64,000 nucleotides of DNA. It comes from Sophora flavescens. Its lineage: Eukaryota > Streptophyta > Magnoliopsida > Fabales > Fabaceae. The stretch lies in assembly GCA_030762895.1 (NCBI GenBank), contig CM061065.1, positions 64,340,200 through 64,404,199 on the forward strand, written 5' to 3'. The notes beneath the pieces are model-generated. The model searched no databases and had not been told where the DNA came from. It saw only the letters and a list, made by a program, of their open reading frames with translations. The translations under genes and the position numbers were made by a program. Shown here in pieces: positions 11,471-23,194 of this stretch (position 1 is its first letter; every line of letters begins with the position of its first letter).

Positions 11471-14400
11471 ATGGAATTTGTTCCTTTGAATCGAACTTGG
11501 ATGTATGATAGGGTTTATCCGCGTAGAGGGGGATTAAATCAATCTTTCTTAGATGGTGTTGAAGAATTTATTACCAAGGCAAGTCAGCAAGATACTTATA
11601 ACAGTGGGGGGTTGATTAGATGTCCTTGTGTGAAGTGTGACTGTACCCGAATTAAGAATGTAGACGATGTGAGGGTCGACCTGTATAAAGTTGGGTTTAG
11701 GCCTAATTACTGGATTTGGACAAATCATGGAGAAGAAATGCCGCAATTTGATTTTGGCATTGACCAGTCTGCACCGTGGTTCAAGTAGTGGTGCGTGCTG
11801 GATATGGAGATCATATTGTTTCCATGGAGGACATGGTGTGTGACGCTCTTATGATGTCCGGGTCGTTTGAGTCCAATAATACAGAAGAGCCTCCTAATGC
11901 AGATGCACAAAAATTTTATAATCTCCTAACAGAGGCAAATAAGCCTTTGTGGGAAGGGTCCCCCGACTCGAAGTTATCGATGTGTGTTCTACTGTTGTCT
12001 GCCAAGTCCAATTGGAGCATACCCGAGTTAGGCTTGGATTTCATTGCCAAAATGGTTTTGGCCGGGACGCCTTTCAAAGGAGGATTACCCAACAATTATT
12101 ATGATGCGAAGAGGTTAATGTCCAAGTTAGGATTGGAGTCCAAGAGGATTGACTGTTGTCAGAATGGGTGCATGATCTTTTACGATAATGAATTCGACAA
12201 AAATGATGGCGCATTGGTTGAGTGCAGATTTTGTCACGCACCAAGGTATCGTCAGCGCAACGCAAGTAGAAGTAATCTGAAACCAGTTCCGGTAAAGTCG
12301 ATGTTCTACTTGTCAATCATTCCTAGATTACAGAGGATGTTTGCATCGATGCAGACTGCAGGAAAAATGACATGGCACCATGAGAATAGGAGGAATGCAG
12401 GAGTGTTATGCCATCCTTCTGATGGTGAAGCATGGAAGCACTTTGATCGGGTGCATCCGGATTTCGCCGTTGATCCTCGTAATGTACGACTTGGGTTATG
12501 CTCGGATGGCTTTACCCCATATATCGAAGCCTCGGCATCACCTTATTCATGTTGGCCCGTTGTTGTTACCCCTTACAATCTTCCTCCCGAAATGTGTATG
12601 TCAAAGCCATATATGTTCTTGACTTGCCTGATTCCGGGTCCATCTAATCCAAATGCAGGCATTGATGTATACTTGCAACCTTTGATTGATGATTTGAAGA
12701 GGTTGTGGAATGGTGTTATGACGTACGATATTTCTCGAAAACAAAATTTTACAATGAAGGCAGTGTTGATGTGGACAATTAATGACTTCCCTGTGTATGG
12801 CACGTTGTCTGACTGGGGGACGCATGGGAAGCTTGCATGCCCGCATTGTATGGAGCATACAAAGGCATTTACTTTAAAATACGGGGGGAAGTCGTCCTGG
12901 TTTGATTCCCATCGCAGGTTCTTACCGAACGATCATCAATTTAGAAGGAATAAGAATGCCTTCAAGAAGGGGGTTGTTGAAATGGATGGACCGCTTCCGA
13001 GGTTAACACCAGAACAAATTTGGAGTAGAATCAGGGAGTTACCAAAAGTAACTGAAGCTGGGGTTTCCAAATTAGATGGTTACAGGCAGTGGCATAATTG
13101 GACAAAGAGGAGTATTTTTTGGGATCTTCCTTATTGGAAAGATAATTTATTAAGGCACAATCTTGGTGCAATGCACATTGAAAAAAAATTCTTTGACAAC
13201 ATTTTCAACACTTTGATGAACGTGCATGGCAAGACCAAAGACAACGATAATGCTATAATGGACTTAAAGTTGTACTGCAGGAGACCGAATTTGGAGCTGA
13301 GACATCAGGATAATGGGAAGATGTACAAGCCAAAGGCCAATTATACCTTGACTATCCAGGAAGCAAGGTTAGTTTGCCAATGGATAAAGGGGCTCAGGAT
13401 GCCTGATGGTTATTCTTCTAACTTGGCAAGATGTGCTGATGTTATAAAAGGCAAGTTGGGATGAAAAGCCATGATTGTCATGTGTTTATGGAGTGCTTAC
13501 TTCCTATCGCCTTCAGTTCGTTTCCCCCTCATGTTTTGAATGCCCTTACTGAAATAAGTCAATTCTTCAAGGACTTGTGTTCTGCAACTTTAAGGGAAGA
13601 CGATTTGACCAGGATGGAACAAAACATTCCACTCATTTTGTGCAAGCTGGAGAGAATATTCCACCCGGGCTTCTTTGATTCAATGGAGCATCTTCCGATT
13701 CATCTTGCATATGAAGCCAGACTTGGTGGTCCAGTTCAATATAGGTGGATGTATCCATTTTAAAGGTAATTTAAGTATCACAGTTATTGATCCACTTTCA
13801 TGCATATTAGTTAATTAATAATAACCTCGTCATTTTTTAATAGATTCATGGGCGAGTCAAAACGATCGGTGAAAAATAAGGCTAGTGTTGAAGGTTCGAT
13901 ATGTGCGTCTTACTTACACCGTGAGACAATTCATTTCTGCTCTCATTATTTCAAACACATGGTTGTGTCTCCAACAATTAGAAGGAACGAAACGTAAAAT
14001 GAAAGTGGAAGACTACCTGGAACCTTATCAATTTTTTGTCTTCCCGATCGTCATTCCAGAAAGGAGTTGACACATTATTTAACGGAGGCAGAGTGAAACT
14101 CAGCTCATGTTCATGTATTGATCAATTGCGCCGAGGTTAAACCATACCAAGAGTAAGTATGAGCTTATAATTTTTATTCCTTCGATATCATATGTCAATT
14201 TTCATTGATGTTATCCATATATGTTCAGTGCATTCTTGTCTTCTCGTGATGCATCTGCTCGTACTCATGAAGATTTTCCAAAATGGTTTAAGCAACAAGT
14301 AAGTATCTTCCCATTTATCATTCTGTTATTCACTATAATGCATGCGGATAAAAACATATATCGTTAAACTTTGTGAATAGGTTTACAATGAGGCACCTAC

Positions 14401-15109
14401 TGTCATTAATCGACATTTACGAAACTTGGTCGACGGCCCTCTGACACAAGTCAAAGAATAGCACACATACTTTGTGAATGGGTACAAATTTCATACTCAA
14501 TCATGGACAGAAGACAAAACAACAATAAATAGTGGTGTTTACGTAAAGGGTGAGCCAGGCGGAGTTGCAGATGACTTTTATGGTGTCATACAACACATAT
14601 ATGAGTTGTCATGTCGTTATTTAGATTACCCTAAGAGAATAGTGTTGTTTTATTGTAATTGGTTCGATCCATCTAGTAGAGGCACTAATTTGAATAAAAA
14701 ATATAATATTGTGGATATCCAAATGAGTAGAAGATATCATATGTTTGATCCGTTTATCATGTCACATAATGTGAGACAAGTATATTATGTTCCTTATCCA
14801 GCAACTCAAACATAAAAACGAGGTTGGTGTGTTGCAATCAAGACAAAACCAAGGGGTCGCATTGAAATAGATGTTTCAGAGTTGGATGAGCCATATCAAA
14901 CGGATGAAATGTCACATGCAATTGAGGTCATTGAAGTTGAACCAATCTCATGTTTACAAGACACACAAGTTGTAGGGGAAGAAGTGAATACCTCCAGCTT
15001 GACATCAAATCAAGTCATTCCGGATGAAGATGTTGAAGAAGCAGAATCAACAGAAGATGAAGAAGATGAAGATGGCTATGAATATGACACTGGCTCAAAT
15101 TCTGAATAA
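11471..15109 (+). pseudogene. TnpD-like CACTA transposase (multi-exon, frameshifted)
   Basis: ATG 11471 (MEFVPLNRTWMYDR) begins a transposase-associated domain with CPCVKCDC at 11623-11646. A frameshift near 11776 leads into a 562-codon frame (11776-13464) holding the tnp2 transposase core, including LCSDGFTPY, LTCLIPGPSNP and a zinc-type CPHC near 12838. A second frameshift at about 13460 joins DUF4218 (MKSHDCHVFMECLLP, 13461-13763). Introns with GT-AG ends follow (about 13765-13842, 14154-14226 and 14299-14380). DUF4216 (14474-14815) and an acidic tail (14884-15109, EDEEDEDGYEYD) end the protein. In-frame stops near 14460 and 14813 add damage. It would cut and paste CACTA ends; as written it is not translatable through. 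Confidence 0.85.
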
Positions 15110-15329
15110 CAATTACTTTATTTATTTTAGTGATATATTTTGTATTAAGTTGTATTGTCATTGTCATAACTTTAAGTTCATTATGATTAGCATCATTTTC
15201 CATTATTTACAAATGTGTGTTTGTGCTTACTTTAAGTTAATTATTATCACCATTAATTTCCATTATTTGCAAATTTGTGTTTTGGTTACTTTTAATTAAT
15301 TATTATTAGCATCATTTTTCACTATAGAC

Positions 15330-17275
15330 ATGACTGATGGTAAGGGAAAGGGTAAGGCACCTGCTGGAGGGGCACGTCGTCGTGGTCGACCCCGCTTCGT
15401 GACACGGACAGTCGATGACGGATCTGTGTCCCTCCGATCTACATCTGTTACACTACGCCCACCGCCCACACCCATGCCTCCACATGATATGGCGCCGGCA
15501 CCCCCACCTGTTGCTCCTACACCATGTCCATCGCCCACACCCATGCCTACACATGTTCTGACACCTCCCTACCGACCTATTGCTCCAGCCACTCAGTTCA
15601 TTGACACCTCCATTGGGATCACGATGATGCCCACCCCAAGGATTCCGACTCAGACCCATGGAGACAATTCCAGACAACCAGATGCATCAGGGGTGGATTT
15701 GCCCATGGACGATGATCATCAGACTAATGGTGACGACGAGGAGACTTATGGATATTCCTCGCCTATATCATCAGATGATGAGGAGATCGAGGTTATGTCA
15801 GATGGCCGAGTTATTGTTACCCCGACCGGTAAAGGGTAAGAAAGATCTCAAATATTGTTATTTTATTGTTGAGTGCAGATTTTATATGTATGTGTATTGA
15901 TTGTTCTCATGTTCTATTGATAAGGTTTCTTCCGTCGAGATAATCTGCAGAGGCCGCCACGTATGCAGTTACATCTCAGTTTGATCGGGCCTGGAAACAT
16001 TGGAGTGAGCTTGAGGATCAGGATCGGGATCGATTCTTTGCGGCTTTTAAGGTATTTTGTACTTTTGAATTTACTTCCATTTTTTAGTTACTTTTAATGT
16101 TTCTTTAGTTTATTATTATCCTAAAAAATATTATATTCTCCTTATTTACAGGAGAAGGCTGATTGGAGAGTAGAGCATTCCACTGATGTAGAGATAAATT
16201 TTCATCAAAAAGCCAGCAAACGCCTCTCCGAGTTGTTGACGAGATATCGGAAAAAGGGACAGCGTCCAAAATGGTGTTTCCCACCCATTTGGGAGGAGCT
16301 ATGTGCTTACTGGGCTACACCTGAATTTAAGAAAAAATCCGCCCAGGCAAAGCTCAACAGGGCCTCGGAAAAGGGTGGGAGCCTGCACACTGGCGGCAGC
16401 ATCAGTAATCAGGAGCATGCTCGACGCCTTGTAAGTTCCAACATCATATTTTGTTAATTCATTTACATGTCTGGCTATTAAGGTAGTGTAACTTCAAATA
16501 TGAACAAGTTTTTTTTTGGTGCAGGCTAGGGAGCTTGGCCGTAGCGTCAAGCCGGTTGAGCTTCATGCCCGAACTCATACTAGGAAGGGTACCGGCAAGT
16601 ATGTAGATGAGCGCTCTAGACGCACTCAGGTGATTTACATGTCTCTTTGTTGGAAATTATTTTTATTTTATATTTAATAATTATGGTCATTTTGTAAGAT
16701 GATGTGCATCAATTTTAATGACAGGAGGACTATCGTGATAAGTTATCTCAGGTTCGGTCTCAGGCAGCCTCATCTTCCCCTTCCACCACACTTGACCCAG
16801 AGGTGGAAGCCCAATTGGAGTTGCAGGCATGGGTCGAGGTTGCTAGCGGTAAGAACAAGGGTCGCATATACGGTATGGGAGACTTAGCCAGTAACTATTG
16901 ACGCGGGTGCTCCAGCATCTTCACTCAGCAGAGTCGAGCATCGTCCAGTACTAGGCCCCGCCAGTCTCATGAGTCTGCGGAGATGGTCAAGATGCAACAG
17001 AAACTGGCAGCTCAGGATGAGATCAATCGGCACTGCTTACTCAACAGACACAGATGATGGAGCAGATAGAGATGATGGCAGCTGCACAGAGAGAGCTCAT
17101 GCTGCGTTTAGGATCCAGCACCTCTCAGCCACAGTCGCAGCAGGACCAACACCTTCAAAGCACCCCTCAGCCACAGCCACCACCGTCCCAGCCTGAGGGT
17201 CATCAGCAGAACCGATGTGAGGATGATCAATCCTTTACAGATTTGTTAATGCGGGGCTATAGAGAGGGTTATTAG
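15330..17275 (+). pseudogene. Second CACTA gene, Ptta/En/Spm-type (TnpA-like) protein, degenerate
   Basis: ATG 15330 starts a 169-codon frame with a basic head (KGKGKAPAGGARRRGRPR), a proline/threonine-rich middle and an acidic end. Probable further exons at about 15936-16050, 16152-16431, 16525-16629 and 16724-16899 are bounded by GT and AG. They carry the plant transposase (Ptta/En/Spm) signature: FDRAWKHWSELEDQDRDRFF, then KASKRLSELLTRYRKKGQRP, and ARELGRSVKPVELHARTHT. A glutamine-rich helical tail lies at 17054-17275. Stops near 15960 and 16899 and frame changes show decay. By analogy with maize TnpA it may bind the subterminal repeats and help excision; that role is inferred from family and position. 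Confidence 0.75.
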
Positions 17276-17560
17276 TTTGGGTTATTAGTTTCTTTAATAT
17301 TAGATTTTATTTTGTATGATGTATGCACTCTGTCAAAACAATTTACTTTTATTTATGAATTTCATTTATTGTTTAAAATTATTATTCATTTATCATAATA
17401 TAGTCTAAATTATAATTAATATAAAAAATAACTAATGTTTATATTAATTTTCAATTTTATATTAAATATTAAATAATTAATTAAAAATAATTCATATTTT
17501 AAATAATTAATTAATAAAAAATTAGTTAATTAAATTATTTAGTTTTATAAAAATGTGTTG
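17276..17560 (+). other. AT-rich 3' flank of the CACTA genes
   Basis: Very AT-rich sequence with several TTAATTAA-like blocks and no open frame. It probably holds the 3' untranslated region and polyadenylation signals of the gene to its left. I see no other structure. Confidence 0.4.
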
Positions 17561-17856
17561 CAATTTGCGACGGCTATTCCGTCGCTAATTTATGTTGATT
17601 TGCGACGGTTAGGCCATCGCTAATTTCTATAATTTGCGACGGTCATGCCGTCACTAATTTCTCATAATTTGGGACGGCTAAGCCGTCGCTAATTAGCGAC
17701 GATCATTTAAAAAAACCGTCATAAACTGTTGGCGACGACCCAACATGTGACGGATTTGTGGCCGTCACAAATCTGTCAGAAACATGTGTTTTGCGACGGA
17801 TTTAAGCTGTTTGCAACGACCTTTGGCCCTCGCTAAATTCGTTTTTTCTTGTAGTG
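17561..17856 (+). repeat. Right subterminal array and terminal repeat of the CACTA element
   Basis: Eight or more GCGACGG/CCGTCGC motifs, mostly as inverted pairs about 20-27 bases long separated by TAATTT, then a terminal CTTGTAGTG at 17848-17856. The mirror-image counterpart of the left array at 7087-7392 confirms both belong to one element. Confidence 0.88.
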
Positions 17857-18046
17857 AGGGTGACCTAGTGCATAAAAAGATTCTACCAATCCAAAAAGAT
17901 CACAGAGGGAAGTGGACTCCAAACTACGAAGGACCTTACGTTGTGAAAAAGGCCTTCTCTGGAGGAGCTTTAATTCTCACCAAGATGGATGGGGAAGATC
18001 TACCACTCCCTGTAAACTCAGATGCAATAAAAAAGTACTATGCTTG
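17857..18046 (+). pseudogene. C-terminal end of the gypsy integrase/polyprotein, beyond the CACTA
   Basis: The frame GDLVHKKILPIQKDHRGKW...NYEGPYVVKKAFSGGALIL ends with a TGA at 18044-18046. This is the usual C-terminal domain of the gypsy polyprotein. It continues the frame lost at 7086, but family proteins have several tens of residues between GYRTS and GDLV that are absent here. Confidence 0.88.
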
Positions 18047-18098
18047 AACGCACTTTCAAAAAAAGGAAAAGAAAAAAAAAGAAACAAGAGAAAATGCT

Positions 18099-18198
18099 CG
18101 CTAGACTGAAAATATGAAAAGACGGTCTGGGCAAAAGTTAGAGCAACCCGCTAGGCTGAAAACCTGAAAAGGCGGTCTAGGCAAAAGTTAGGGTTAAA
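18099..18198 (+). repeat. Two tandem 50-bp repeats after the gypsy polyprotein
   Basis: Units 18099-18148 and 18149-18198 share CGCTAG-CTGAAAA--TGAAAAG-CGGTCT-GGCAAAAGTTAG with about 85% identity. They lie just after an A-rich stretch and the stop codon. Each could fold as a short stem (CCGC...GCGG). Confidence 0.75.
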
Positions 18199-19004
18199 AG
18201 AAAAACATAACAAAGGAAGTGTCGTCAAGCTGATAAACGGGGGCAATGAGTGACCAAGATGCATGAAGACTGGGGCAAACAACATTCTCTAAAGCCAATT
18301 GATGAGCAGTCAAGATTGTATGAGAGATACTAACACTAGTCATTGAGAGAGATGTCACTTGAAGAGATGCGATTCTACTCCGCAACGTTTTGAAATTCCA
18401 TATTCCATTGTAATAACTACCTTGTACGCCTTTTTGATCCTAATATAATGACATTGACTCCCAATTTTGTTGCTTACCCTTGTCGTTCTATTTTACCTTT
18501 TTGCTAATTGTGTGCATTCATCTTGATAAGTATATACTGAAATGTGAAACCAGTAATGGTCTTTTTTTTTTTTTTTAAAGAAGTTAGAATTCCTTAGAAA
18601 ACCTCAAAAGGTCATAGGGGGCACGATGGTTCCCCTATGAAGGGCATCGAAGAAAGGACAAAATGTTAAGAATCAACCATTGGGATAATTATCATCAAGG
18701 ATGTCTACCATCAGAAAACAAAAGTGCAAGATATCTTTTCCCCCGATAAGATGGGCCTTGTTTTAGTACATCCTCAAGACTGACTGTGATCAACGCTTTT
18801 AAGGGGTCAAGTATCCAATAATGAAAAGGAAACATCAAAGAAGAAATAATTTCACATCAAAAGTATCTCTTGCATCGTGCCAGAAAATATAATAAGGGTT
18901 TTCATCATTAGCATTTATCAATGAAAGGCATCCCATACATTGTCATTCCATCAATGAGCAGAACCAAAATTCATGCATTGCATTTGTCTATATGGCCCCA
19001 TAAT
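18199..19004 (+). other. 3' untranslated region of the gypsy element
   Basis: No open frame of note. Contains an A-rich or T-rich tract (18568-18580) and ordinary AT-rich sequence. Tat/Ogre-type elements have long non-coding regions here. Confidence 0.5.
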
Positions 19005-19695
19005 GGAGCTTCTAATGGGAAATCCACACCGTAAGCTCATTTTATATCTTTGTTCGGAGCTTCTGACAGGCAATCCACCCCGTAAGCTCTTTTACCTTTC
19101 TGTTCGAGCTTCTGACGGGCATTCTACCCCGTAAGCTCTTTTATCTTTCTGCTCGAGCTTCTGACGGGCAATCCACCCCGTAAGCTATTTTTATCTTTCT
19201 GGTCGAGTTTCTAATGGGCAATCCACCTCGTAAGCTCATTTATCTTTCTTTTCAAGCTTCTGACGGGCAATCCACCTCGTAAGCTCTTTTTATCTTTCTG
19301 GCAATCCACCCCGTAAGCTCATTTATCTTTCTATTCGAGCTTCTGACGGGCAATCCTTTATCTTTTTGTTCTAGCTTCTGACGGGCTGTCCACCCCGTAA
19401 GCTCTTTTTTATCTTTTTGTTCGAGCTTCTGACGGGCAATCCACCCCATAAGCTCTTTTATCTTTCAGTTCGAGCTTCTGACAGGTAATCCACCTCGTAA
19501 GCTCATTTATATTTCAGTTCGAGCTTTTGATAGGCAATCCACCCCATAAGCTCTTTTATCTTTCTGTTCGAGCTTCTAACGGGCAATCCACCCCATAAGC
19601 TCTTTATCTTTGTTTTTAAGCTCAGCAGACAATCCACCCTTCAAGCTTTTTATGTGTAAACCTCAGTGGGCAACCCAACCCGCAGGTTCTTTACA
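19005..19695 (+). repeat. Tandem array of about 48-bp units (about 13 copies) in the gypsy 3' region
   Basis: Units follow the pattern GAGCTTCTGACGGGCAATCC then ACCCCGTAAGCTCTTTTATCTTTCTGTTC. About 13 recognisable copies run from 19005 to about 19615, of which three near 19260-19375 are internally deleted. Two degenerate units follow to 19695. Each unit contains a short inverted pair (GAGCTT ... AAGCTC) that could form a hairpin. The array lies upstream of the LTR, a place where Tat/Ogre elements often carry variable minisatellites. Confidence 0.9.
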
Positions 19696-19844
19696 GGAAA
19701 TCGGTTTGTAGACATAGGTCCTTTGCTTGTCAGTGTACCCCGGACAAAAATTGGAGTTCTTGTCTTTACTAGTTTCTTATAACGATAATCGGTTAACTAC
19801 AGTTACACCTATTATCTAATAAGAAACAAGTGAATAGGAGCAGC

Positions 19845-20099
19845 TGTGAAAACCTAATTTTGTCCGGGTATTTTATCATTTTTTTTAATAATAAAAATAA
19901 ATAAATTAAAAATTCAAAGAAAAATAATTTGTTTGTTATTGGACCAATTTGTTTTGTTACAAGGTTTTTTTTAGTCCATTATCCAACCCATCTCATCTTG
20001 GCCCATTATCTAACTTTTGGTAGTAAGCCCAAGGCAACTTAAACAAAAATAAATACATCTGTTTTCTTGCTTTTAAAAAAATAAATAAGTAATACATAC

Positions 20100-20170
<71 letters not shown>

Positions 20171-22255
20171 ATATCCTCCTTCCTCTATCGTACAGTGTCC
20201 CATTCCCGAATATACACAATATCTTATTTTGATCTTTCTATTCTAGATTTAATCTTTAACCAACAGGCTCCCGAGTTTTTTTGAACTTAACCAGAAAGCA
20301 ACAGGTCATTGGGAAGCTAGTCCAACCACAGAACATTTTCCCACAAGGCTCAAATCATCAAACATTTTGGATATATTTTCAGAGCTTGGGGAAGGGTTCA
20401 AGCCCTGATCAGAGGAAAACAATACAAAAATGGAAATTGAGAGGACTAAAGAGAGTTGAATCACTGCAACACTCTATTTCAACTTGTCCCAATGTGAAAA
20501 TTGAATGGATCTTCACTTCTTCTCTTCTCTTTAAATACTGATCAAAAATCACAGTGAAGGGGAAGAATGAAATTGACAGTAGAAAAATTCTATAAAAAAA
20601 AAAAGAGGAGAACAAAGGGAGCATACAGAAAAATGGATGCACATCATCCTATTGCATGATCAGCTATGAGAGAATAACCAAACGAGAATCATTTTTACCA
20701 TATTCCCACCTTCTTCTTCACCCAACCTGAGCTTCAAGTGACAGTCGTGAGTCCGCCGCTCGCCGCCGCATCTCAACCACCACACTAGCTCTCTGAACTA
20801 CCGCTGTCCACCACGTAGGCCAGCTCAACCTGCAACTAGTTCAGCCACTACCACCACGCGCCACCCAACTCTTCAGCTCCGTTCACTGTCGCGCCCAACC
20901 GTAAGCCACCGTTCAGATCCGCTGCATCTCCACCCCTTTCACACCCTCGGCAAAGTGTCTTGTCTCTGTTGTTTGGGTAACAATGGAAGCTAGTAGCTTC
21001 CTTTCCTTTATTTTGTCGGTTTCATTTATCATTTATTATTTCTTTTCTGCCTTAGTTGTGTGAATGGATCTGATTTTCTGTTTGGCCCAGTTTTCCATTT
21101 TTGTTGCTTTGTTGTTGTTGTTATCTCATTAGAACATTAGGCCCACTGCCCAGCATAAAAAATAGTTATCTGAACCTAAGCAAAAAAAACGTTTTGGGCC
21201 ACATCTGTGAGGTCTGAATTTGGTCTTTTTTTTTTTTTATTTCTTATTTTGTGTAAAAAAATAAAAATAAAAATAAAAGAAACAGGTTTTGTGACTCAAC
21301 TAGGATGTAGTGTGGCCCATCAGCATGAAATATAAGTTGTGGGCAAGCCACTAGGCCTCTTTCCTTTTTATCACTAGGTTATAAAGTTTGGGCTGAAACT
21401 AAAACAAAACAAAAATATCAAAAATAAAAAATAATTACTTGTAAATAGTTTTGAGATTGCTTTGTGAGAGGTTTCACACTCAATTCCTTAGATGCGGGAT
21501 AGCTCTGTGGACGTATCTGCCATGTTCTATCTCGCTTAGGAGTTTTCGACATAAAAATAATAAATAAATAAAAAGCGAAAAATATATAAAAACACTTTTT
21601 TAAAATAAAATAAAAATAAAAACATTTTTTCATAAAAATTAAAATCAACCGACCAATCAAATATTTTCTATAAGAACTGCGTGGCTTTGAATTTCTCATC
21701 GCATCCGGGAATACGTAGGAGCAGAATCAATCATTCTGTCAAGCCAAAACTAAAATTTTCCTTTTTTTTTAGTGTCTATTTTTTATGTTCAAATAGTTAA
21801 TCAAAATAATTAAACTTGTGATATTTAGGAATGCTCTATGGACACAGTGCCATGTTCAATTCCTTAGATTTGAGGTTGTCATGTGGACTTATGTGCCATG
21901 TTCAACCTCATTTAGGTTTTATCAACAATAAATTTAAAAATGCAAAAATCAATAAAATACAAAATATCCAAAAATAAAATAATTCTTTCCTGTAAATAAT
22001 TTTTGGGGTAAAAACAAATATTTAAAAAGTTAGTAAATGTTTTGCACAATTAACTTGAGATACCGTTTTTTAAACGGGCGATGTAGGGTGCTAACACCTT
22101 CCCTACTCGTAATCGACTCCCGAACTCAAATCTCTATCCTTTTTTTAAGACCAGTTTCCTTAAAATACATGGTTTTTCCAAAATAAAATATTGGTGACGA
22201 CTCCTCTGTTTTTTTACCTTCTTTTTCGTGGCGTCCGGACGGGACGGTTGCGACA
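19845..22255 (+). repeat. 3' LTR of the Tat/Ogre-like gypsy element
   Basis: Begins TGTGAAAACC after a purine-rich tract (GAATAGGAGCAGC, 19832-19844) and ends GCGACA at 22255. Length is 2411 bp. Inside are a TACA/TA microsatellite, a GC-richer segment (20700-20950), several T- and A-rich tracts, and two related 90-bp blocks about the 'ttccttagat...gtggac...gccatgtt' theme (21480-21535, 21840-21900). The end fits family LTRs that finish CGACA just before the primer-binding site. The mate LTR is outside the window. Confidence 0.75.
20091..20167. repeat. Microsatellite (TACA)n then (TA)n inside the LTR
   Basis: Five TACA units lead into about 28 TA units. Confidence 0.95.
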
Positions 22256-22640
22256 GGCATTACCTCAACGCCGCCTCAACCCGAACATCAAGGAGGTGGT
22301 TAAAAAGGAAGTGATCAAACTTCTTGATGCATGTATTTTCTATCTTATTTCTGATAGTAATTGGGTATCAATGTGTTCCTAAAAAGGGAGGTACCACCAT
22401 CATGGAAAATGATAATAATGAACTCAGCGGTAAGGAAAACAACCGGGTGGCGCATGTGCATTGATTATAGAAATTAAATGAAGCCATTAGGAAAGATCAT
22501 TTTCCTTTACCTTTTGTTGACCAGATGCTTGAAAAATTAGCAGAGCATGAATATTATTGTTGTTTAGATGGGTACTTCGGTTATATGCAAATACCAGTGG
22601 CTTTACAAGATCAAGAGAAAACCTTGACAGTACTAGGCTT
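22256..22640 (+). pseudogene. Athila-type Ty3-gypsy reverse transcriptase fragment
   Basis: Reading with frameshifts gives LPQRRLNPNIKEVVKKEVIK, then a KKGG block near 22383, WRMCID near 22448, and FPLPFVDQMLEKLAEHEYYC (22504-22563) with DGYFGYMQIPVALQDQEKT to about 22625. This is the N-terminal RT region of Athila-type elements. It is directly abutted by the LTR end at 22255 and degenerates after 22640. Confidence 0.85.
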
Positions 22641-23194
22641 TCTCATAATCGAATCCTCCTTTGTATGTGCTTGTGTTCTTGCTTGCGAACTCTTGTCTTT
22701 GTTGATTCTTTTAAAAATTCATCCTTTCACCAATTCGATTTGTCTAAATAACATAAGAATTTCTCTCGTATGGTAATTTTTAATTAATCCATGTGGATAC
22801 AATATCTGGAACTCAAATTCCTTTATTACTATTGTGACAGGGGGCACTTGCCCTAAGTGTGTTCTGTACGTATAGTATTGGAAATGGGAACCGACCATAG
22901 GCATGTGGTTTTTGGCCGAACCAATATAAATCTTATTGTGTGGTTATCTTTAACATGTTCTCTCTTTTGTTTGTTAAAAAGTTAGCTTTCACTAATCCAA
23001 ATAGTTTGAACATTAATTTTAGAGATTCTATGTTTTTCAGAAAAGCTTATGGATGTTTGAATTTTTTTTGAAGTGTTTAAGAAGAGAATGCCCATTCTTT
23101 GAGAAAATCAAAGAATTTTAGTTCTGGAAAAAAAATATTGAAGCACATTTCAGTTTGCTCCTTTATTGTGTCGATTTAGACGTTTTTACTTTTG
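22641..23194. other. Unclassified AT-rich DNA
   Basis: No coding signal, terminal repeats or homology that I can recognise. Confidence 0.4.

Larger units (their letters stand above)
7087..17856 (+). mobile_element. CACTA (En/Spm) DNA transposon inserted in the gypsy integrase, left terminus lost
   Basis: The right end reads ...CTTGTAGTG at 17848-17856, the reverse complement of the canonical CACTACAAG terminus. Both ends hold subterminal arrays of GCGACGG/CCGTCGC motifs in alternating orientation. Inside are a TnpD-like transposase (Transpos_assoc, tnp2, DUF4218 and DUF4216 domains) and a second gene of the Ptta/En/Spm family. No CACTACAAG is present at the left junction near 7087; the sequence jumps from gypsy GYRTS codons straight into subterminal repeats. 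The gypsy frame resumes at 17857 some tens of codons further on. A deletion therefore removed the left TIR and part of the host integrase. Confidence 0.92.
1..22255 (+). mobile_element. Tat/Ogre-like Ty3-gypsy retrotransposon, left end outside window, split by a CACTA element
   Basis: The order gag, protease, G-patch domain, RT, RNase H, integrase, long untranslated tail with tandem repeats, then a 2.4-kb LTR is that of plant Tat/Ogre-lineage gypsy elements. Position 1 lies in the 5' untranslated leader; the 5' LTR is not in the window. The coding part runs from 62 to 7086 and resumes at 17857-18046 beyond a CACTA transposon. The 3' LTR is 19845-22255, starting TGTGAAAACC and ending GCGACA. 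Multiple stops and frameshifts make it non-autonomous. It sits next to an Athila-type RT relic at 22256, so it probably inserted into an older element. The 5' flank and target duplication cannot be checked here. Confidence 0.9.

Noticed and set aside
15296..15677. Minus-strand glycine-rich and Trp/Arg-rich frames opposite the second CACTA gene
   Set aside because: They mirror the proline/threonine codons of the plus-strand gene and show no domain.
19252..19449. Minus-strand repetitive frame (GWIARQKLEQKDK repeats) as a protein gene
   Set aside because: It is the reverse reading of the minisatellite; the repeat length permits an open frame by chance.
19005..19695. The tandem array as a CRISPR-like array
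   Set aside because: Units are contiguous, with no unique spacers, and sit in the 3' region of a gypsy element.
20700..20960. GC-rich segment in the 3' LTR as a host exon
   Set aside because: It lies inside the inferred LTR, with no convincing splice sites or protein similarity.
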